A DNA stretch of 11,320 nucleotides from Lachnoclostridium sp. UBA1781 (GTDB lineage: Bacteria > Bacillota > Clostridia > Lachnospirales > Lachnospiraceae): the NCBI GenBank assembly GCA_002315495.1, contig DCGJ01000071.1, forward strand, positions 6,579 through 17,898, given 5' to 3'. The notes beneath the pieces were generated by a model that saw only the letters and a list, made by a program, of their open reading frames with translations, was not told the origin of the DNA and did not search any database. Position numbers and translations under genes: made by a program. Each line of letters begins with the position of its first letter. Position 1 is the first letter of the stretch. Positions 6,270 through 11,320 of this stretch are shown piece after piece.

Positions 6270-7904
6270 TTAATCCTCATCCTCGATATTCACATCGAGT
6301 TTCTGTCTCTTACGGATATTAATATCGCTTGCCAGGTACTCGTCGTAGGTCGTAACCTTATCAACCAAAGTACCGTCCGGAATGATTTCCATAATACGGT
6401 TTGCAACGGTCTGTACGAACTGATGGTCAAGCGCCGTGAAGATAGCCACGCCAGGGAACTTAATCAAACCATTGTTCAGTGCGGTAATGGATTCCATGTC
6501 GAGGTGGTTGGTCGGCTGATCCAAAAGCAGAACATTCGCGCCCATAATCATCATCTTGGAAAGCATAACACGTACACGCTCACCACCGGAGAGAACACAT
6601 ACCTTTTTAACGCCGTCTTCACCGGCAAAGAGCATACGTCCAAGGAAACCGCGTACATACGTTACATCGTCCTCCGGAGAGAATGGCATCAGGAATTCCA
6701 CAATCGTTTCCTGACCCTTAAACAGTTCGGTATTATCCTTCGGGAAGTAGGCCTGTGTGGTTGTTACACCCCACTTTACAGTTCCTTCATCCGGCTCCAT
6801 CTCGCCTGCCAAAATCTTAAACAAAACGGTGGTTGCCATCGTGTTACCGCCGACAAATGCGACCTTATCCTCACGACCGATGATAAAGCTTACATCGTCC
6901 AACATCTTTACGCCATCGATGGTCTTGGATACGTGGCTAACGGTAAGTACTTCGTTACCGATTTCGCGGTTTGGACGGAAATCAATGTATGGATATTTAC
7001 GGCTGGACGGACGGATGTCGTCAAGCTCGATTTTCTCAAGTGCACGCTTACGGGATGTTGCCTGTTTGGACTTGGAAGCATTTGCAGAGAAACGCTGAAT
7101 GAACTCCTGCAATTCCTTAATCTTCTCTTCCTTCTTACGGTTTGCTTCCTTCATCTGCTTTACCATAAGCTGAGAAGACTCGTACCAGAAATCATAGTTA
7201 CCGGCGTAGAGCTGAATCTTCGCATAATCAATATCCGCAATATGGGTACAAACCTTGTTCAGGAAGTAACGGTCATGGGATACGACAATAACGGTATTGT
7301 CAAAGTTAATAAGGAACTCCTCAAGCCAAGCGATTGCATCCAGATCCAAATGGTTGGTAGGCTCATCGAGGAGCAAAATGTCCGGGTTTCCGAACAGGGC
7401 CTGTGCAAGCAACACCTTGACCTTATCGTTACCGTTCAAATCAGCCATCAATTTATGGTGCAAATAGGTTTCGATACCAAGTCCGTTCAAAAGCTTTTCT
7501 GCATCGGTCTCTGCCTCATAACCGCCAAGTTCACCGTACTCGGCCTCCAAATCAGCCGCGCGAACGCCATCCTCCTCAGAGAAATCCTCCTTCATGTAGA
7601 TGGCTTCCTTCTCCTTACCGATTTCATACAAATGCTTGTTACCCATAATGACGGTGTCCAAAACCGTGTATGCATCATATTTGTAGTGGTCCTGCTGCAG
7701 GAAGGAAAGTCTTTGTCCCGGAGTAATTACCACATCACCTTTGGATGGCTCCAACTGTCCGGTCAAAATCTTAAGGAAGGTGGATTTGCCGGCGCCGTTA
7801 GCACCAATCAAACCATAGCAGTTGCCCTCCGTAAACTTAATGTTTACATCCTCGAACAATGCTCTCTTTCCAAGTCGCAGGGTTACATTACATGCTTGTA
7901 TCAT
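6270..7904 (-). CDS. ABC-F family ATPase, YkpA/YbiT type, with degenerate second ATP site
   Basis: 544 residues, soluble, two ABC domains joined by a charged helical linker (about 240-305, the P-site tRNA-interaction motif region). Overall similarity is closest to B. subtilis YkpA and E. coli YbiT. ABC-F proteins act on the ribosome; the YkpA/YbiT branch is a housekeeping type rather than an antibiotic-resistance type. NBD1 has Walker A GANGAGKST (34-42), Walker B/catalytic Glu D180-E181 in DEPTNHLD, and switch H210 in VSHD. NBD2 has a good signature LSGGE (438-442), but its Walker A reads GGNTMATT (352-359), its Walker B reads DQPTNHLD (catalytic Glu is Q463), and its H-loop reads TALD (L492 replaces His). 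The NBD1 signature is LNGND (156-160). So one composite site looks competent and the other does not. The ATG at 7904 has AGAGGT 5 nt upstream. Family is certain. Confidence 0.95.
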   Translation of the reverse strand: MIQACNVTLRLGKRALFEDVNIKFTEGNCYGLIGANGAGKSTFLKILTGQLEPSKGDVVITPGQRLSFLQQDHYKYDAYTVLDTVIMGNKHLYEIGKEKEAIYMKEDFSEEDGVRAADLEAEYGELGGYEAETDAEKLLNGLGIETYLHHKLMADLNGNDKVKVLLAQALFGNPDILLLDEPTNHLDLDAIAWLEEFLINFDNTVIVVSHDRYFLNKVCTHIADIDYAKIQLYAGNYDFWYESSQLMVKQMKEANRKKEEKIKELQEFIQRFSANASKSKQATSRKRALEKIELDDIRPSSRKYPYIDFRPNREIGNEVLTVSHVSKTIDGVKMLDDVSFIIGREDKVAFVGGNTMATTVLFKILAGEMEPDEGTVKWGVTTTQAYFPKDNTELFKGQETIVEFLMPFSPEDDVTYVRGFLGRMLFAGEDGVKKVCVLSGGERVRVMLSKMMIMGANVLLLDQPTNHLDMESITALNNGLIKFPGVAIFTALDHQFVQTVANRIMEIIPDGTLVDKVTTYDEYLASDINIRKRQKLDVNIEDED

Positions 7905-7956
7905 TTTCTACCTCTTTCTATCGCCAACGCTGGCAACACAATAAATACTTATTTCG

Positions 7957-7998
7957 TTTCAGGTATAAATCGGCCAAATGCCCGGTTCATACCTGAAA
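7957..7998. repeat. Inverted repeat between glnN and the ABC-F gene
   Basis: TTTCAGGTAT (7957-7966) and ATACCTGAAA (7989-7998) are perfect 10-bp arms around a 22-nt centre that includes GGCC/GGTT-like sequence. It sits between the downstream hairpin of glnN and the ABC-F start, so it may be an operator, a leader fold of the ABC-F mRNA or part of a tandem terminator. Its function is not decided by sequence. Confidence 0.5.
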
Positions 7999-8031
7999 GA
8001 AGGTCCGAAGTCGTAAGGCTCACGGACCTTC
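7999..8031 (-). terminator. Probable terminator hairpin of glnN
   Basis: GAAGGTCCG (7999-8007) and CGGACCTTC (8023-8031) form a perfect 9-bp GC-containing stem with a 15-nt loop, starting 8 nt after the glnN stop. On the minus strand the stem is followed by TTTC, a weak U-tract, so termination may be partial. Confidence 0.55.
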
Positions 8032-8038
8032 ACATATG

Positions 8039-10147
8039 TTAGATTTCGTACAAAATCTGAGCATAGGTCGGTACCGGCCACAAATCGTAATCAACGACCG
8101 TCTCCAGGGTATCGATTGGCTTTCTCAGGTTTGCCATTGCCGGACATACAACCTCATGGAAGTATACCGCACGCTCACGCCCCTCTGCCATCTTCTGTGC
8201 ATCTTCTACCACGCGCTTCAGCTCATTCAACGCATTTTGCGTCTCACGAAGCATGGTGGAAACCTCAGACAGCAATTCGGTCTGCACGGAAATATCTGCA
8301 TTCGGGCAGGCATTTCTCACATTATTAATGGAATCCGCAAGACGGGTGGTGAAACGAATTACAACCGGTATGTACTTGGTGGAAGCCATATCAATCATAG
8401 TACGAGCCTCAATATTAACAGACTTCGTATAAATCTCGTAGTTAATCTCCGCACGGGAACGAAGCTCGGTCTCGGAAAATACTCCCTGACGGGTGAAGGT
8501 CGCAATCGCCTTCTCTGTCGTCAGAGACGGAATTGCGTCAACCATGGACGGAAGATTCGGAAGTCCACGTCTAGCAGCCTCTACCTTCCATTCGTCAGCG
8601 TAACCATTTCCGTTAAAGATAATTCTCTGATGCGCCGTCAATTCTTCCTGAATCAGGGAGTGAACCGCATCCTCAAAATCATTTACGCCCTCAAGCTTGT
8701 CAGCGTACTCCTCAAGTGTTTCTGCGACAATGGTATTCAGGGTTGTGTTCGCATCCGCAATCGACATGGAAGAAGCTACGGAACGGAATTCGAATTTGTT
8801 TCCGGTAAATGCGAACGGACTCGTACGATTTCGGTCGGTACCGTCACGTCCGAATCTCGGAAGTGCGGAAACACCGGTATCGAGCTTTCCGCCGGTCTTC
8901 AGATGCTTTGCCTCACCGGTTTCGATGAGCTGCAAAACAACGTCGGTAAGCTGCTCGCCAAGGAAAATGGAGATAATCGCCGGCGGTGCCTCATTTGCAC
9001 CGAGACGATGGTCATTTCCCGGATTCGCTGCGGACAGACGAAGCAAATCGGAATGCTTGTCAACCGCTGCCACAATCGCAGTTAAAAACAGCAGGAACTG
9101 AACATTCTCATTCGGAGTTTTACCCGGATTCAACAGGTTCTTACCGGTATTGGTAACCATCGACCAGTTGTCGTGCTTACCGGAACCGTTCACACCGGCA
9201 AACGGCTTCTCGTGAAGGAGACACTCAAGCCCATGACGTTTTGCAACCTTCTTCATAACCTCCATCGTCAGCTGATTATGATCGGTAGCAATATTAACGG
9301 AGGAATACACCGGAGCCAGCTCGTGCTGTGCCGGAGCAACCTCATTATGCTGCGTTTTTGCAAAGATGCCGAGTTTCCAAAGTTCTTCGTTCAGATTCTT
9401 CATGAACGAAGCGACACGGTCCTTGAGACTGCCGAAATAATGGTCGTCCATCTCCTGTCCCTTCGGCGGCTTTGCACCAAAAAGAGTACGGCCGGTGAAG
9501 ATCAGATCCTCACGTTTCATAAAGGTATTGTGGTCCACCAGGAAGTATTCCTGCTCTGCACCTACCGATACATCGACCTTGGTCACATCCTCATGTCCAA
9601 ACAGATGAAGCACACGAAGAGCCTGCTTATCAATGGCTTCCATGGAACGAAGAAGCGGTGTCTTCATGTCCAGTGCTTCGCCGGTGTAGGAGCAAAATGC
9701 GGTCGGGATGCACAGTGTTACTCCCGCAGCATCCTCTCTCAAAAATGCCGGAGAGGTGCAGTCCCATGCAGTATATCCACGAGCTTCAAAGGTAGCGCGA
9801 AGACCGCCACTTGGGAACGAACTGGCATCGGCTTCACCCTTGACCAATTCCTTTCCGGAAAATTCCATAATTACCTGCCCCTTGTCTGCCGGCGTCAGGA
9901 AGGAATCATGCTTCTCCGCAGTAATTCCGGTTAACGGCTGGAACCAGTGGGTATAGTGCGTAGCCCCATGCTCCAAGGCCCATTCCTTCATCTTCTCGGC
10001 AATGACTTCCGCTACTGCGGAATCCAGGCGTTTTCCCTTGTGAATCGTCTCCTGCAGAGCCTCAAAAGTCTCCTTCGGCAGACGCTCCTCCATTACCTTT
10101 TCATTGAACACATCGGTTCCGAAAATCTCGGTAATTCTGTCTGACAT
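8039..10147 (-). CDS. glnN: Glutamine synthetase type III
   Basis: ATP-dependent condensation of ammonium and glutamate to glutamine in the cytosol; the large class III enzyme found in Bacteroidetes, many Clostridia and cyanobacteria. 702 residues, as usual for the class (about 700). Seen in order: the GSIII N-terminus (IFGTDVFNEKVM, ERLPK), THWFQPLTG and AEKHDSF, metal-binding GAEQEYFLVD, QHNEVAPAQHELAPVY, the ATP/substrate segment EKPFAGVNGSGKHDNWS, RLGANEAPPAIIS, and DRNRTSPFAFTGNKFEFRS. A helical C-terminal region typical of class III follows. No key residue appears missing. The ATG at 10147 is chosen because AGGAG (10156-10160) is 8 nt upstream and the protein then begins like the family; longer in-frame starts at 10237 and 10180 run through a hairpin and lack ribosome sites. 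Nitrogen control is expected, but the only visible signal is the leader hairpin. Confidence 0.97.
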   Translation of the reverse strand: MSDRITEIFGTDVFNEKVMEERLPKETFEALQETIHKGKRLDSAVAEVIAEKMKEWALEHGATHYTHWFQPLTGITAEKHDSFLTPADKGQVIMEFSGKELVKGEADASSFPSGGLRATFEARGYTAWDCTSPAFLREDAAGVTLCIPTAFCSYTGEALDMKTPLLRSMEAIDKQALRVLHLFGHEDVTKVDVSVGAEQEYFLVDHNTFMKREDLIFTGRTLFGAKPPKGQEMDDHYFGSLKDRVASFMKNLNEELWKLGIFAKTQHNEVAPAQHELAPVYSSVNIATDHNQLTMEVMKKVAKRHGLECLLHEKPFAGVNGSGKHDNWSMVTNTGKNLLNPGKTPNENVQFLLFLTAIVAAVDKHSDLLRLSAANPGNDHRLGANEAPPAIISIFLGEQLTDVVLQLIETGEAKHLKTGGKLDTGVSALPRFGRDGTDRNRTSPFAFTGNKFEFRSVASSMSIADANTTLNTIVAETLEEYADKLEGVNDFEDAVHSLIQEELTAHQRIIFNGNGYADEWKVEAARRGLPNLPSMVDAIPSLTTEKAIATFTRQGVFSETELRSRAEINYEIYTKSVNIEARTMIDMASTKYIPVVIRFTTRLADSINNVRNACPNADISVQTELLSEVSTMLRETQNALNELKRVVEDAQKMAEGRERAVYFHEVVCPAMANLRKPIDTLETVVDYDLWPVPTYAQILYEI

Positions 10148-10182
10148 ATTCTGTTCTCCTATTATTACTCTCTTACTCATAA

Positions 10183-10213
10183 AGCAGGGGAACCGATTGC
10201 TCGGACCCCTGCT
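10183..10213 (-). promoter_or_regulatory. Strong hairpin in the glgB-glnN gap, in the glnN leader
   Basis: On the minus strand AGCAGGGG pairs with CCCCTGCT (10206-10213 with 10183-10190). Inside, CCGA pairs with UCGG closed by a GCAA (GNRA) tetraloop, with a U opposite UU internal loop. That gives 12 bp in all, ending 35 nt before the glnN ATG. Only three U residues follow, so as a terminator for glgB it would be poor; it may be an attenuator, a processing site or a stability element. The loop does not fit the hexaloop of ANTAR targets. Confidence 0.55.
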
Positions 10214-10285
10214 GTCTCTCTCATAAATCGCCCACATACTGTAGGCCTTCCTTCCTATCGAAGGGTATCTTGGCCGGAAGAAATC
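10214..10285 (-). other. Remainder of the glgB-glnN gap
   Basis: This 72-bp stretch between the glgB stop and the glnN leader hairpin holds purine-rich sequence and short GGCC repeats. I see no convincing sigma-A promoter and no T-tract terminator, so it is open whether glnN has its own promoter here. Confidence 0.35.
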
Positions 10286-11320
10286 TTACTTTGCTTTCTT
10301 CTCAGCTTTCTTAATCGGAGTGCAACTAAATACTGCAATACCGAGTGGCGGAACCGTAATCTGGATGGAATCCTTTCTTCCGTCCACAGGCTCCTCCTTG
10401 GACTGCTTCAGACGTGGATTGGTATTACCGGCACCACCGTAGCTCAAGCTGTCGGAGTTAAAGATTTCCTTGTACTTACCGGCCATCGGAACACCGACTG
10501 CAAGCTTCTCGTATACGACCGGTGTAAAGTTGCAGATAACAAACAACGTCTCCTCCGGGTTCTCCGTCTTACGAGCGAAGGAAACCATACTGTGGTCTGC
10601 ATCGAGGCAGCTCATCCATTCGAAGCCGTCCGGATCCTGATCCAGTTTGGAAAGCGCCGGATAGGTCTTGTACATATCGTTCAAATCGCGTACATAGCGA
10701 TTCATCTTTGCTTCCAGGGAAATGCCGTCTGCCTGGCTCTCATCCTTGTAGTCAAGGAGATTCCAGTCAAGGCTTCTCTCCTCACTCCATTCACGAAGCT
10801 GTGCAAAATCCTGTCCCATAAACAACAGCTTCTTGCCCGGATGGCAGGTCATAAATCCATAGGATGCACGAAGGTTAGCGAACTTGTCACCTCTCTCGCC
10901 CGGCATCTTGCCAAGCATGGAGCCCTTTCCGTGAACGACCTCATCGTGAGAAAGTACCAGGATGAAATTCTCACTGTATGCATAAATCAAACTGAAGGTA
11001 AGCATTCCGTGACATCCGCGACGGAACAATGGGTCCTGACGCATATAGGTGGTAAAATCGTTCATCCAACCCATATTCCACTTGAAATCAAAGCCCAGAC
11101 CATCTTCATTCAAATCACCGGTAATTCTCGGCCAAGCAGTAGATTCCTCTGCAATCATGACAGCCCCCGGAACCTGCTTCTTTACGATGGAATTGAGGTG
11201 CTTCAAAAGCTCGATTGCCTCAAGGTTCTCGTTACCGCCATAGATATTTGCAACCCACTCGCCATCGTTCTTACCGTAATCCAGGTAAAGCATGGAAGCA
11301 ACCGCATCCATACGAATACC
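10286..11320 (-). CDS. glgB: 1,4-alpha-glucan branching enzyme GlgB, C-terminal part, cut by window edge
   Basis: GH13 enzyme that makes alpha-1,6 branches in glycogen. 344 codons are visible, from the region II motif to the end; the N-terminal domains and first barrel strands lie beyond 11320. The catalytic set is intact: nucleophile Asp in GIRMDAVASMLYLDY (codon 11306-11308), acid/base Glu in MIAEESTAWP (11147-11149) and the transition-state Asp in LSHDEVVHGKGSM (10943-10945). Other branching-enzyme signatures are FKWNMGWMND, GKKLLFMGQDFAQ and EWSEERSLDW. The C-terminal beta domain reads NSDSLSYGGAGN, as in the family, then a Lys/Ala-rich tail. It heads the visible run of minus-strand genes. 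The start lies outside the window; identity is firm. Confidence 0.97.
   Translation of the reverse strand, partial: GIRMDAVASMLYLDYGKNDGEWVANIYGGNENLEAIELLKHLNSIVKKQVPGAVMIAEESTAWPRITGDLNEDGLGFDFKWNMGWMNDFTTYMRQDPLFRRGCHGMLTFSLIYAYSENFILVLSHDEVVHGKGSMLGKMPGERGDKFANLRASYGFMTCHPGKKLLFMGQDFAQLREWSEERSLDWNLLDYKDESQADGISLEAKMNRYVRDLNDMYKTYPALSKLDQDPDGFEWMSCLDADHSMVSFARKTENPEETLFVICNFTPVVYEKLAVGVPMAGKYKEIFNSDSLSYGGAGNTNPRLKQSKEEPVDGRKDSIQITVPPLGIAVFSCTPIKKAEKKAK

Noticed and set aside
6423..8042. Long plus-strand open frame (539 codons) antisense to the ABC-F gene
   Set aside because: It mirrors a gene with unmistakable ABC-F motifs, shows no recognisable domain, and its composition is that of a reverse-complement shadow. 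It has no ribosome site I could support.
8036..9934. Plus-strand open frames (8036-9085 and 9173-9934) antisense to glnN
   Set aside because: They lie wholly opposite highly conserved glutamine synthetase sequence and have shadow-like composition.
10183..10213. ANTAR-type antiterminator target in the glnN leader
   Set aside because: Only one hairpin with a GCAA tetraloop; the paired hexaloops with conserved A and G are absent.
10148..10237. Longer in-frame starts for glnN (10237, 10180)
   Set aside because: They would translate the leader hairpin, lack Shine-Dalgarno sequences and add residues not seen in the family; the ATG at 10147 has AGGAG 8 nt upstream.

Overview
The window looks like a chromosomal housekeeping region of a Clostridia bacterium, most likely Lachnospiraceae (Butyrivibrio/Roseburia-like). 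This rests on gene content and style: moderate GC, a class III glutamine synthetase, a TraX-family membrane protein, a YkpA/YbiT-type ABC-F ATPase, a CIRCE heat-shock operator, and a secreted feruloyl-esterase-like lipoprotein beside a MarR regulator. The genus is inference. I see no mobile element, tRNA, rRNA or CRISPR.

Layout. (1) 1-1126, minus: the N-terminal 375 codons of the Hsp90 chaperone HtpG, running off the left edge. (2) 1127-1424: a divergent regulatory region. On the htpG side it holds a perfect sigma-A promoter, a perfect CIRCE operator just upstream of the -35, and a foldable leader. On the other side it holds a promoter overlaid with MarR-type inverted repeats. (3) 1425-2986, plus: a two-gene operon, a MarR regulator translationally coupled (ATGA) to a CE1/esterase-D-like lipoprotein with a repetitive Thr/Pro/Ala linker. 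(4) About 3007-3051: a bidirectional terminator between convergent units. (5) 3068-11320, minus: a run of five genes read right to left. They are glgB (3' part), glnN, an ABC-F ATPase, a GH13 isoamylase/GlgX-like protein and a TraX-family protein. The last two are 32 bp apart and probably co-transcribed; wider gaps with hairpins separate the others.

The most interesting content is degenerate enzymes inside otherwise normal genes. The GH13 protein keeps the GlgX fold signatures but lacks the nucleophile Asp, the acid/base Glu and the transition-state Asp, and its region I is gone, so it should be a pseudoenzyme. The glgB portion in the same strand run keeps its catalytic residues. The ABC-F protein has one intact ATP site, while every visible element of the second composite site is altered: Walker A, catalytic Glu to Gln, switch His, and the partner signature. 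htpG appears to be an HrcA/CIRCE gene and carries a charged linker between its N and middle domains.

Working together: glgB and probably the GH13 pseudoenzyme belong to glycogen/alpha-glucan metabolism, glnN to ammonium assimilation, and marR-esterase to sensing and attacking hydroxycinnamate-decorated plant cell wall. That set suits a plant-fibre-degrading gut bacterium.
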